From Jaltomata sinuosa (Eukaryota; Streptophyta; Magnoliopsida; Solanales; Solanaceae), in contig QJPP01002917.1 of assembly GCA_003996215.1 (NCBI GenBank), forward strand, positions 186,001 to 250,000: DNA of 64,000 nt, read 5' to 3'. Position numbers and translations under genes: made by a program. The notes beneath the pieces were generated by a model. That model was given only the letters and a program-made list of their open reading frames with translations. It was not told the DNA's origin and did not search any database. Shown here piece by piece: positions 33,609-44,912 of the stretch. How positions within the stretch are numbered: position 1 is the first letter of the stretch; the number at the start of each line of letters is the position of its first letter.

Positions 33609-36600
33609 TGTCATGACCCAATTTCTCGGTCATGATGGCTCCTACAATCCCCCCAGTAGGATAACCAATCCCCGTAGCCCAGGACAGTTAGTAATGGGCT
33701 ACTATCTAACAAATAAGCGGAAGAACAATTTAATAAGCAAAAGTAAGGGAACAAGATGAAGAGAGTAGATAACAGGGATATACATATACATATGCAGAAA
33801 CTAAACCAAACCCCGAGACCTGGTATCATAGTATAGAGCAAGAACTACATATAAGGAATACAAACGATCCAAAACAACGTATACAGATGTCTTCGAATGG
33901 TAATAGAGTACATAAAGCAAAAGATAAACTAAAGCTAAGCTCCGAACGCCAAGAGCTCACCCTCAGTCTGAAGTAGTCCCCAACAGATCCCCAAGCATGA
34001 ATCACAGTGATCTAACGGTGATGGCCCATGCTAGGATCTGCACCAAAATATGCAGGGGGTAGGGTGAGCACCAAATGAGAAGCATAAGGTACGCAGTAGG
34101 TATCATAGGCCGACTGGGCACATATAAGATAAAAGCATAGTAACAGACAGAATAGAAGCAAGTAGTCACTAAATTCAACAATAAAGTACACAGGAACTAG
34201 CCCAGAAGGAAGTCAACAGAACCACATGTGAGGCGAGCAAGAAGAATATATACACCATAGGCACAGGTGAAAGTAAGAAACAACGCACCTGGGGTCCTTG
34301 CAATAACAGTGTATACATAATAAGTTTATGAAATGGACGGTATACCGGTAACCTTAAGTGTAAGAAGAGGGAAAGAGTAATGATAGGCATGCTTAGAGAC
34401 AGGAATCAAACTCAACTAATCATATCAATCTCAAATCCAGAAATTGATAGCCTAGCAGTAACCAATTTCATACTTAACCATAACAGGGAACAATTCTGTA
34501 AGTAAATAGCAAGAGTCTACCTACAGTCCCCCGGCCGCCCATACAACCGAGGAACACAAACAAGTGGAAACAAACCCTCCAGCATCCCATACTACCGAAG
34601 CATCCAATCAACAAACAACAAACAAGGGTGGAGCCTCAAACAATGAATGATATGATGCATGAAGATCTCAAGTGAAATGGTATCTCTGTATGTACCTCCT
34701 CCGGTGCCGATCCGGCCCAGCAGGTAGGTTCCATAGAAGGACACTGCCCGTATACCTCTACCCTGCCATATACCCTTCCTCCGACACACGTAGCCCAAAG
34801 CCCCAGGCCCTGATGTCAAGGTCCATGGAGGTCCCCGACCCCATACTAAAACTCAATATCAAAACATGTCATCCGAAAGCAAGTCCAGTTTCAGATAGAG
34901 ACCCAGTCTCGAATATGCATGCCCAGACCCTGTCCAGGACTAAAGTAGTAGGAAAATATCTCAAAAACCCCTCCAAGGGTGCCCGGGCATAACCGGGTCT
35001 AAACAGTAGAAAGTCAGCTCAGGTGCTCAATCCGACCGAGGCTAAAAACCATCCCAATTTAATAAGAAACTCAACTAGCACCCCGGCCCTGCCGAGTCTA
35101 GCATTAATAGTAAAACTGGTGATAGAAATCATAATTTGACCTTCTTTTACCCCAAGATTATTCACAAGGTAAATCAAACCATTTCTAATTCATTTCCATA
35201 AAAAATGGGCCCCTGGGCCATGCATGGTTTAGAAAATAGTGCCAGTAGGCCCGAAGCCAAAACCGTAGCAAAACATGGATAAAACCTCTTTATATGCATG
35301 GAAATGGTATGATCAAACACAATAGCTACCCAGCAGCTCACAATCAACCTATCGACTCTGCACAGGCCCATAGCTACTCAGCAATCATAACCAGCCTAGA
35401 AGGATAATTCTATGCCCGGGACTCACGGACATTCCCAATATCCCACCTTCTATGTTCCAGAGTCAACAAGGCCTCATAGGACCACAAGGATAAATAAAAC
35501 GTATCGGCAAGTACTACAAGCATCGGAGGAACAAAAGTAGGCGGACATGAATAAAGCGGTCAAGGTCTGTGGTACTGACCTAATAAATCCAACCCAAGGA
35601 TGCCCATTAATACAATTTTATCCTATATATGCAGAGTCTAGGGAAAATAAACCGTAACTTACCTGTCGTCTGACGACAAGCTACTAGGACAACGATTTCC
35701 GAGCTCGAACCGCTCCAAAAAGCTCCAAAACTAAATCAAACTTGAACTCGGGATTGAATAACTTGGCGTAAATAATCGATTTCTTGTGGTGCTTTAACAA
35801 AAACACCAACCAATCATCATTTCTCCTCCTTAACACAGTATCTTAACACAATATATTAATACGTGTAACATCTATATAACCCACTTGTTAGAGAGGAATA
35901 ATAAAGTGAAAAGGGTGCTGGAGCTTATGTTTGTCACAATGAAAAGAAAATGTCATTAGTTCTAACCTAATATAATATATAATGAAAGTAGTCAGCAAAT
36001 GGGTGTAGCACAATTTTGGTTATATCTCACTAAAGAAGTACCAAGTACACCTAACTTAATGACACCACGTAGGCATTTGTTGTACACTCCCTCCACTTCC
36101 ACGTGGAGGGGGTGTCCATACCAACATAATTTGTTCCATTGTGAATGTATTCGGGTATTGCATAAGTTCATGGTAAAATAAATATTATTTTTTGAATATA
36201 TCATAATGAATAGAAAATTATTTCAAATAAAACCTACTATATTATAATAATAATTTTCAACATAACTAAGTTTATTATCTCCATTAAAATATTAATAATT
36301 TATAAAACTCTTATAAAATAAATGCATACACAAATATATCATAACAAAAATATTTTTCATAGACATTTAAAATACTTTAAAAAGGTAATAAAAATATAAC
36401 TTTTTTACCAAATTCAACTTCCAAATAAAATATTTTCAAATACACACGATGTTAATAAAATTCTCAATTTTAGTCTCGCAAGCCTTAATATGGAACGAGG
36501 GTTAAGGTCATACGATCGCACGATTTTGATACTCAGCTCCTAAGACAAGGAATTGGTCATAAAGACCAATCGAATGGCCAGGGCACCGAACCACCGGTCC

Positions 36601-36692
36601 CAGCAAGCCATAAATGACTTGGGGCCGCTACAGAAAAGCTCTAACGATACGAGAAAGGTGAAAACGCGTAAATGACCGGAAGGGTCATTACA
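33609..36692 (-). repeat. Element F 5' LTR
   Basis: 3084 bases; on the - strand it starts TGTAATGACCC at 36692 and ends ATGACA at 33609. It is the partner of 26089-29174 and is followed by the TTTTC duplication at 36693-36697. It should carry the promoter of F. The G-box hairpin is repeated here (CACGTG at 36100). Confidence 0.95.
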
Positions 36693-37396
36693 TTTTCCCT
36701 TTAGAAAAGCAAAAGTTAGAGGACGAATCCAGGTGTGCTTTTAATCGGGTGAAGTAAGGATGTCCGGCCAGTTTTGTCAACACAGATCAATTTCTATTAC
36801 CTGTTGAAGTAGAATAACGCAAAGGCAAATATGTTAGTGTTTGTTAGTAAAAAACAATACAAGATATCCGACGGGAAATAAACACATAAGAATTGCATTA
36901 AACACATAAAGTCACTTTTTGTCAAGGCAAATTGATCCATAGGTAATTTGACTCGAGGGTTCAATGGACAGGTTTTTGCCCATTGATTTTGGATAAGTGG
37001 ATTTTATTAAGAATGTTGACTTGTCGAGTTTCTACCCTCCACTACTTGTCTTGTAGTGCTTGGTGTGTCTTTTGAATTCTTTGATGTCTTTGTCAAAGTG
37101 GGAAATAAAAATTTCTTAAATATAGGGGCCGAGCCTTGAAGGCTGCCTATGTATCTCACGAAGGAGAATTCAGGCCCTACGTAGTTCAAATGATAAAAAG
37201 GATATATTTCATTTCATTTCTTCCACTATCACTTGATTACGAAGGAAAAGAAAATGCGAGATGACAAAAGAAAATGCGAGATGACAAAAGAAAATAGCTA
37301 CAATAACTTTGCTATTTTTAAAGCTTCTTTGGATAGTGACGAGTCTTGTTCTTCTTAATCTCCGACCTTCTCTCAAGGGTAGTAGGGTGGTAGCTC

Positions 37397-38326
37397 TAGT
37401 TGAATCCTTCCTATAGTTATGAGATGTTCCAAGTCAACCCTAAAGCCATGTCAAGTCTCAATGTCGTGGTCTCCTTCTCCTGCGTAATAGAGACAAACCT
37501 TCTTCCCTTGGCGCCATGCCCTGGACATGCTCTTTGGCTTTCTCTCGACTAGTTCCAGAATTTTGGCATGAAGGAGTTTCGTGTAGATATCATAGTAAGT
37601 CTCTTGAAAGACCGTGAAATCATGCCTACGAATTGATATATCCAAGTGATTTGCATGCCAGGACTGACTTGATCACACGTGAGATAGTTTGGGGACCCCA
37701 CAAGTGGCTTATTTGTCCACTGTTAATCATGTAACAAACCCTGGCTCTTAAGGCATTGCATTCATCAGTTGTATGGCCCTTCTGTTGTAGGTGATAAGCA
37801 CATTCCTTGTGTTCATTCTGGAGGTGACATACAAATCCCTCGGATTCGTCAGGATGAAGAACTCCCATGGCTTTCAAAGTCTCATAAAGGTCAGACAGGA
37901 GAATGAGTCTGGGACCTTGAAGATACTCTCGGGAGTGAGCTTTGAGGGTGATGTGCTCTTTCCCTGGCCTAACCCTAGTTGGCCACACAGAATCATTCTT
38001 GATCTTGGTCCAGTGGTTGGTGATTTGTCTGGGGGTAAGGCTTGTTCGATGATCCCTTGCTCGGGTTCTTCATTTTCTTCCACGAGAGTTTTGAGTTGTT
38101 GTACGAACTCTTCATCCTCCTGATCATTCATGGCTCTTGCTCATGTTATTATTTTGTCAACCTTAGCTAGTTTCTCTTCTTTGATATCTATCTCTTCATC
38201 TAGCCTTGCGAATTTAGCCAATGCTGCTTCAATGAGTTGTTCTACCTCTTGGGTCTATTTTTTGGCTTCAGCTATCTTTATGTCGATTTCTTCTATCCTA
38301 CTAAGCATTTCTTCCTCGGTATCCAT
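37397..38326 (-). pseudogene. Second gag-like module between ORF1 and gag, element A
   Basis: From the ATG at 38326 the - strand frame begins with an acidic coiled-coil-like stretch (MDTEEEMLSRIEEIDIKI, later EEKLAKVDKI) with two in-frame stops. After a frameshift near 37980 come LYETLKAMGVLHPDE and the knuckle-like CAYH-x5-HTTDEC with LRARVCYMINSGQI. About 100 residues on, in another frame, come RAWRQGKKVCLYYAGEGDHD and FRVDLEHLITIGRI, a second degenerate copy. The C-x2-H-x5-H-x4-C pattern followed by an I.DLI..G.I-like helix is that of Tat-lineage gag C-termini, as in the main gag of A. I do not know this arrangement as standard. It may be a captured or duplicated gag fragment, or part of an extended ORF1. 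Confidence 0.5.
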
Positions 38327-39001
38327 AGTGAGTCAATTTCCTATTGTATAATAAAAAGGTTATTAGGTATAGTTGGGTAAGGTTCGGATTTTCTGGGAAA
38401 CTGAAGGACTCAAGGAGTAATTTTTGTCGGACTTTTTGTAGTGGGCTTCATATTTTGCTTATGGTGTTCTAGAAAATTTTGGCATGGAGTGGACCAATTT
38501 TCCTTGATTCAAGCAACACACATAGCACATAAAGCAGTTTATATCGCAGTAATATTACAATAAATATCGTGCCTTAACTGGGTAACCTTTATATGCCAAG
38601 GGTAGGCCTAGCGAGTTTGAAAGACGTATGTGTCGTTGTTAAACCATTCTATTGCCCCAAAAATAGCATATATATATGGAAAACTTCCCTTTAAATGGGG
38701 TACAAATGCTGGCCGAAGGGGATACATTTTAAGGGAGGGGACAACTACATAAAAACTATGCCCACGCAGGGGCAATTTTAGGGAAAGTAAAGGCATACAT
38801 AGAAATAAAACCCATGCAGGGGCGAAGATACTAGAAATATGATGTAGAAGGCCCATCCTCGGTCCTGCTCCTCTTGGATGGTCCAGTAATGCTCCTAAGT
38901 TCAAATTGGCTCAACCACATATCGCTCTAAAGTTTTACCACTTGTTCATGCATAGGCAACGCTCCGGCTTTCAAGGCTTTCTTGATCATTTTGGAGTCAA
39001 G

Positions 39002-40409
39002 CTAGGTTATTCCTAGTCTCATGTCCTCTAGCTCCTGATCCAACCCTGCTATGATGCACTGATCTTCTTCTTGTTTCATAAGAAATTCTCTTTCTCTCTC
39101 TCTTCTAGCCATTTCCTCTTGGAGATTCAGTAACTGTAGACAGGCGTTGGGTCTAGAATCGGCCGTGGTTCTGATATAGCTACTCCTTTGATGTCTTCTT
39201 TCAACCATTGCTTGTAGCCGTCCACGTATCCGGGATCGAACCTATCTGGGGCCAGTATCTCAGAACCTATTTTCTCAAGTGTTTTCCAATTATGAATGAT
39301 TTTCCCGACCTTTGAGACTTTTTCATCTTCATTGTAGTCAATGATATAGCAACCCATGTGAACAGTTGCTAGCTTGACTTGGACTCTTCCAAATTGTCTA
39401 AGGACCCTTTGCGGAGCATAGGGTTGGATTCCCCAAATTCCTGGGAGAGGGAGGAAAGCTAAATCGCGACATTTCATGATTACTTCTGTTGAGTGAAAGT
39501 CGTCGAACATCATTTGAGCATTATCTTTTCCAAGATCACAAAAAGCTTGGGCCCACCCTATCTTGATCCTATTTCTAGTGCCTCTGTGACGGAGCACTTG
39601 TGTCAATATTGCCATTTTATCGAGCCCATTTTGTCAGGGAATTTCCTGGATCCCGTCTTCTTTGGCTAAATGTTTGAGAATCCAATGTTGTAGGAGTAGG
39701 TTGCACCCTTGGAAGTAACAATGACCATTCTTGCATTTTCCCAAAGCTCTATAAATATCGGATAAGATGACCAGGACTAAAGGAAAATAGCTGATGGTTT
39801 CCCCTTCTGACAGGCCATGGAACATGGTATGGGCTACCATTGTTACTCGAGTATTGATACAGAGGTGTTTGTTTAGTGAAAACACCATGATACCTAAAAG
39901 ATCCATAGAGAATGGCAAGGCGAGGTTTTGTCCCAGTCTTGAAATATGTAAAACTCACTCAGGTACTGAAAGAACCCCTCTCTAGTCCCAAAGCGGTTAT
40001 AGAGCATTTGGAAAGAAATACTTGGTCCGGTTAACCCTAGGCATTGATGTTTCCGAATATGGAGATACTTGGCGATCTGAGTTAGGATGGGCTTATCTTG
40101 TATCAGGATGCCTTGTTGGAGCCTTAACTTCCTTTCCTTAGTCTTTCACGCGGTCTCTATGCAATCTCTGAGTTCTTCTATTATCGGAGTCATTTCTATT
40201 ATTCTGAACCGGAACACCATTTTCTCGTTATCCTAATACCCGGTTAGGACCTCAATCAGTTCTAGCGATGCTTTCATATCTAATAAAGACGGCAAATGTC
40301 CCATGCACTGACGGACTGTCTTCAGACGGTTGGGACCCAAATTTATCCACCACATATGGAGGAGTAGAGGAACTTTTTTCAACACATCAAACTTGAAGAA
40401 TTTTGACAT
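39002..40409 (-). pseudogene. Ogre ORF1 (plant DUF7745-like), broken
   Basis: The ATG at 40409 starts a frame with MSKFFKFDVLKK, WWINLGP, VFRFRIIEMTPIIEELRDC and, after stops and a frameshift, ALGKCKNGHCYFQGCN and LQHWILKHL. A long clean stretch follows (39127-39615) with AFLPLPGIWGIQPYAPQRVL, RQFGR and a tail ending in a charged helix (EEMARREREREFLMKQEE). The VFRFG.IEMTP and PYAP.RVLRQFGR signatures belong to the ORF1 that precedes gag in Ogre-type elements, a plant-specific domain of unknown function. Element B has no counterpart. Family name from memory, moderate confidence. Confidence 0.68.
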
Positions 40410-40962
40410 CCTAAAAAATAGAGTAACCTGTTAGGCCCCACCCCAGGACAATAGTCCGGTTACAACACATACGTCTTTCGAACAACACATAGTTGGATGC
40501 TATATCGTTGGGTCGGAAACCTGTTGACATGTTTTGGCGGTTTGCTAATGGACTTAATATCCCGTGGATATTAAGATATCCTAGGCTAATGCCTATTTCG
40601 GGATTTGATTTCGCTCTATCCTGAATTTCTAGAATAGGTTTGAAATTGACCGGGAACCCAGGTGGACAACCAAGGCTAAAACAACAAGTGGCTGTTAACC
40701 GACCGCGGGTCAACTACTTCACTAGTCTATTTTGAAAATTGTGTGTTTTGTTAAGAACGACCGCAAATACTTGCGTAATTGCCTTTTTACCCCTAATGCA
40801 ATCTAATGTTTTGCCAAGGGAGGTGGAATATACCATGAACAGTTATAATTTGCGAAAAGTAAACAAATAAGTAAAGCTATAAAATTACTAATTATTACAA
40901 TTTCGAATAGTTAGTCAAATAAGTTAGTTTCAAACAACAAGGTTAGAACCTAGTTGAATTAT
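40410..40962 (-). other. Element A leader between primer site and ORF1
   Basis: It is AT-rich and matches the leader of B around 47240-47600 (for example the reverse complement of GTTGACCCGCGGT and TGACCG-type words). A 100-codon frame at 40411-40713 has no recognisable content and its homologue in B is not open, so I do not call it a gene. Confidence 0.55.
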
Positions 40963-40981
40963 CTCCAGCAGAGTCGCCATT
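40963..40981 (-). other. Primer-binding site of element A
   Basis: On the - strand TGGCGACTCTGCTGGAG begins a few bases after the LTR end CGAAAACA at 40984. This type of site, complementary to tRNA-Arg, is typical of Ogre elements. B has TGGCGACTCCGCTGGG at 47214. Confidence 0.8.
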
Positions 40982-40983
40982 TC

Positions 40984-43900
40984 TGTTTTCGGGAAAAATG
41001 ACTTGTATGAAAAATATTTTGAAAATCTAAGTTAAAGTTTCCAAAATATTTTCAATTAAAGCAAGAGTCGCCACTTAGTTTTTCATAAAGTAAAAACCAA
41101 GAGAAAAATATAAAAATCTTTTAAAGTCAAAACAGATATAACTTTAAAAAAATAAGAGATTAAGGGTAAGAGGTTCTTATTAATGTTTCGAGAAGGTTTT
41201 TAAGGCATTCAAAACATCTGCTAACTCGCGGTTATCTGGACTTATTTGAAAACAACTTATTTGACTAACTTTGAAAATGGTCTTGATTTGTTTTAACTTG
41301 AGGAAATCATCTTGTTTTTAATTTGATTTAAGGAACATAGTCTTGAAAACGAAAAAACCTAAGGATTTTATTTTTTAAATGAAAGGAAAACATGCTTTTG
41401 ATAATTCTTTAGAAAAACATATGAATGTTAACTGATAAAGAAGATTGATACATTTTTGGAAATGTTCAAGAAATACAGAGTTGTTTTTAACAGAAAACAT
41501 CATGCTAATTTTTTGACAGTTTAAAGTAAAAGATTTTGATCGTCTCATGAAGAAAATATAAGAAATTTATGAAAATTTAAACAAGACAAAGTTTTCTCTT
41601 TTGGGGAAAATTCACTAAGTTAAAATGTTAGTCCAAGTTAATACAAGATAATTCTAAATTACAAAAATAAGGAGTTAAGGAGAAGAGAAATTAAGCCTTG
41701 AGCTTAATAATTTGGACTTTAGTCCAACACCTGTCCTAAACTAAATTTTTGAGCTTTTGGCCCACTTGTACTGCATCTTGGACATTTAGGTCCAATTTCC
41801 TTTGGTTTGAGACCCATTTGGACCGCTGCTGCTATCAATTATGGGAACTTTAGCCCATTTTATTATTTCTTCAACTTGGCTTCCACATTTGCTTTTGTCA
41901 CTAGTCTTTGGACTGAAAATGATGCTGACTCGGAAAAGGTTGTTGGGTTTTAACCCATCAAGAATGCAAAGAGGATGGCTGGAGAGTTCACGAATGGACT
42001 CAGAATAGTTCATGCGAAAGAAAAGAGAAGAAAATGATTAGCAAGAGAAAGGAAAATCATCCTTAGCTGAGTAATATCTTAAGTTCTGAAGGAATACTTT
42101 ATTATAAAAGACACAGTTGCTAATTCATGACTTGAACGCATATTCATATAATTTCAAACAATCATACGACTCCCAACAGCTTTTCTAAGAGGGATGGGGG
42201 AAGAGTGATATGATGTAATGCAAGAAATAATACAAAGGTAACAACCCATTAACCCTGAACAACCCCTTAACTGATCATTCGGAGCCTCACATTGTTTTAA
42301 CAGGGAAAAACATAAAGCATCGGTGAGATGAAAGGAGGAGTTTGAAACTTAAAGAATTAATCCCTGCCATGAACAAAATTCAATATGTATGCTAAGTTGG
42401 GCTTGCATTTAACGAGTAGATGATAGCATAGCAACTAAACTTGAATCAGTAAGCTAAACACATATTATTTAAGGCTATGTTCACTCAAACAGTACCAAAG
42501 CAACCAAGAACACACATAGAGACCGTGGATGGCAAATATCTGGTTACAAAGTGCTTAGCAAAACATGGATTCGACATATTTCACCCATTGAAACAGTCAG
42601 GTCATTGTGCAAACGCATAAGCTACAGATCACAGTTTCAATTGGATTAAGACCATTAGCAAATACTTTTTAGAAGAATAATATCTTTAACACATGAAACT
42701 TTGACCAATATTGCCAAATGTTTTTTTTTATTTGTAGATCTCAAAGATATCAATTTGAAGCTAAACGAAGACTAGGAGTATCAAAAAGTAACTACTCTTT
42801 TTAACAAAGATCTGACTTTTAAGTTAATTAGCATGTAACAGTAAACTTTGTGCTTAAAACAGATGGAGGTTAACACATAACCATCAAGATGCAGTCAACT
42901 TACTGGACCGTTCATGATTCAATCATAGTAGCAAAGAAAAGGTTCTTTTTATGAAAAAAATGCAAATAAGATTTCAGATTTTTATCTCTTTTAACCCAGA
43001 ACAGAGATTACTGTGAAGTCATAGGATACTGATAGTGAAGATCTGAATTAATACAGCAGCTTGTCCAAATTTATATGGAAAAATGAACCAAATTCCAAGG
43101 AGAAAGAAATTTTTACTAGCAGTTTTCAAAAGAAAAGACTTAGAACAAACAGAACAAAAAAAAGAACTGTAATTTGTTTAAATCATGTCATGGTATCTAG
43201 GCAATCTTAACAGGACAAAGGAGGTCACAAATAAAGGAAATACATGCATCATAATCAGAATATACACGAACAAAACTCAGACCTTGACTTTCTCCACAAT
43301 GACTCATATCAAACATGAAACAAAAATCACGAGGCCTACATCTTAACCTTCTTTGCAAATTTTTGAAGAACACAAAACAATCTTTAAAATAGAAAGAACA
43401 GAGAAAGAGGAAGCAAATGAGAATTCTCAGAATTTAGGACTTGAGAAAAACTTTAACTGGACAGATTTTTAAACTTTCACTCATAATTTCTTAACACCAT
43501 ACCAAATAAACCTGACCAGCCTAAAACCAGAGATTTCTAATATAAAACAGAGCTCATAATCATAGCCAAACCAGCCTAAAACCAGATATTTCTAAAAGAA
43601 AACCAACAGGACTAAAAAAAAAAAAAAACAAGGTATTTACCTTCTTTGGAGCAGCGAACAAGAACAAACGAGCTTTCTTCGTCGGAATTGACTTACCACC
43701 GGAACTTAGCAATGATTTTTCCAGAGTTTTTCAGCTTTCGTTTTCCTAAACCTTTGGTCTTTCCGAGTTCTAGAGAGTGGTTACCAAAAAAATGAAACTC
43801 CAGATCCAAAAGCGAGACCCTATTCTTGTAAACCCCTTGTGGTTTATATAGGGGAATTTGAGGGTGAAAATGGGAGGAAAACAGATGGGATTTTTGGGAA

Positions 43901-44912
43901 ATTCGTTGGGAAAATTTTAAAATCCCTAACGAGATAAACCTGGCCAGCAAGGAAATGGTATAAACTCATACCAATTTTCATGGATTGTGCAGAGAAATTA
44001 CCACCTAGGGCAGTTTCTAGAACCTTCGTGGTTGCCAGCACACACGAGTTGACGAGGAATGGATGGCGTTTGGACATTTTGACATCATTTGGGTATTGTT
44101 AAAGCTGTTGTTGCTCGTGTTGGAGCTGTCTTGGATGGAAAGTTGTACTGGGTTTTGGGTTGTTGTCGTATGTATGTGAAAGAGACGAAGAGAGAGAAGG
44201 GGGTGAGATAAGGGTTTGTTTGGTTTGTGTGAGAGAGTGAAAGAGAAAGAGGCGTATAAAGGTGTGTAGAGGTGGGCCGGGTCAGGCAGGTCAGGGGGTG
44301 AAGGTGGGCTGGGGATTATTAAAGGGAAAGTGGGGGATGGGCCAGTGGATTTGAATTATTTGCTGGCCCAATTTATTGAAGGGGCAAAGCTATTAAGGGT
44401 GGTTTAAGTTTTTGCCACATTTTGCAAAATGTGGCCACTCTTAAATTAAAGGGGTAGCCAAATTGATAGGAATTAGGAAAATTTCGGCTAGGATTTAAAT
44501 GATTTTAAAGAAATAGGCTAGAATACAAATAAAGATGAATTAATTAAGATTAATTTTGAGCTTTAATAAATTTAAACAATTCAAAATAATTATTGTTTTC
44601 AACACAGAATTACCTCTTTAATTATGAAATTAATCTCTCATTTTAACTTAATTTGGAGGAAAATCAAGTAATTAATCTTTTAAAGGAATTTCTCATGAAA
44701 TTAAACTCTAAAATAGTTCTTTAAGTAAACCTATATAAATTTCACGTAATCAAATATGAAAAATATAAATTCTTACTCAATACTATCATAAAGCTGATTT
44801 GAAAAAAAAAATTTATCCCTTTTTACAAAACAATTATTTCAAAAATTGTTTAAAATTCAAAAAGGGCTCAAGATTAATTCATAGTATGGCGGGTAAAAAT
44901 TGGTTGTCAACA
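40984..44912 (-). repeat. Element A 5' LTR
   Basis: 3929 bases; on the - strand TGTTGACA at 44912 to CGAAAACA at 40984. It keeps a good TATA box on the - strand (TATATAAA, 43843-43850) and the 46 bases next to it that the 3' LTR lacks. It includes a run of 15 A at about 43614-43628. The - strand frames at 43693-44077 occur in shifted form in the other LTR and are not supported as a gene. Confidence 0.93.
43843..43850 (-). promoter_or_regulatory. Candidate TATA box, element A 5' LTR
   Basis: TATATAAA on the - strand, followed by ACCACAAGGGGTTTAC. The 3' LTR copy is interrupted at the same place by a 46-base loss. Another TATA-like word lies about 400 bases upstream, so which is used is not known. 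Confidence 0.4.

Larger units (their letters stand above)
26089..36692 (-). mobile_element. Element F: Tekay/Del-type chromovirus, complete in outline
   Basis: This 10.6-kb element has 3.08-kb LTRs (26089-29174 and 33609-36692), a perfect TTTTC duplication and an initiator tRNA-Met primer site (33594-33605, - strand). Its - strand gene order is gag, protease, RT, RNase H, integrase, chromodomain. Gene order, the integrase tail (SPMKGVIRFGRRGKLSPRYI) and the C-terminal chromodomain place it in the Tekay/Del chromovirus lineage. It cannot be autonomous: the gag N-terminus is missing and pol carries at least nine stops and two frameshifts. It is nested inside A and so is younger than A. Confidence 0.93.
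13891..44912 (-). mobile_element. Element A: Ogre-like (Tat lineage) element, interrupted by F
   Basis: LTRs at 13891-17794 and 40984-44912 enclose a - strand interior. From the 5' side it has a primer site (40963-40981), ORF1 (39002-40409), a second gag-like module (37397-38326), gag (24735-26084), gag C-terminus/protease (23167-24728), a fragment from before RT and the last residues of integrase (22297-22856). A repeat-rich 3' region and a polypurine tract (17795-17811) follow. Flanks are CAAGT (13886-13890) and CATGT (44913-44917), a duplication with one mismatch. An upstream ORF1, very long LTRs and a TGGCGACTC-type primer site are characteristic of Ogre elements. RT, RNase H and most of integrase are missing. 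About 20.4 kb remain without F. Confidence 0.87.

Noticed and set aside
40411..40713. 100-codon frame between primer site and ORF1 of A
   Set aside because: The homologous leader of B near 47430-47640 is not open, and no motif is visible.
43693..44077. Overlapping - strand frames of 77-85 codons in the A LTR, with a relative at 16654-16911
   Set aside because: Frames differ between the LTR copies and cross the TATA region; more likely leader sequence than a gene, though a small LTR peptide cannot be fully excluded.
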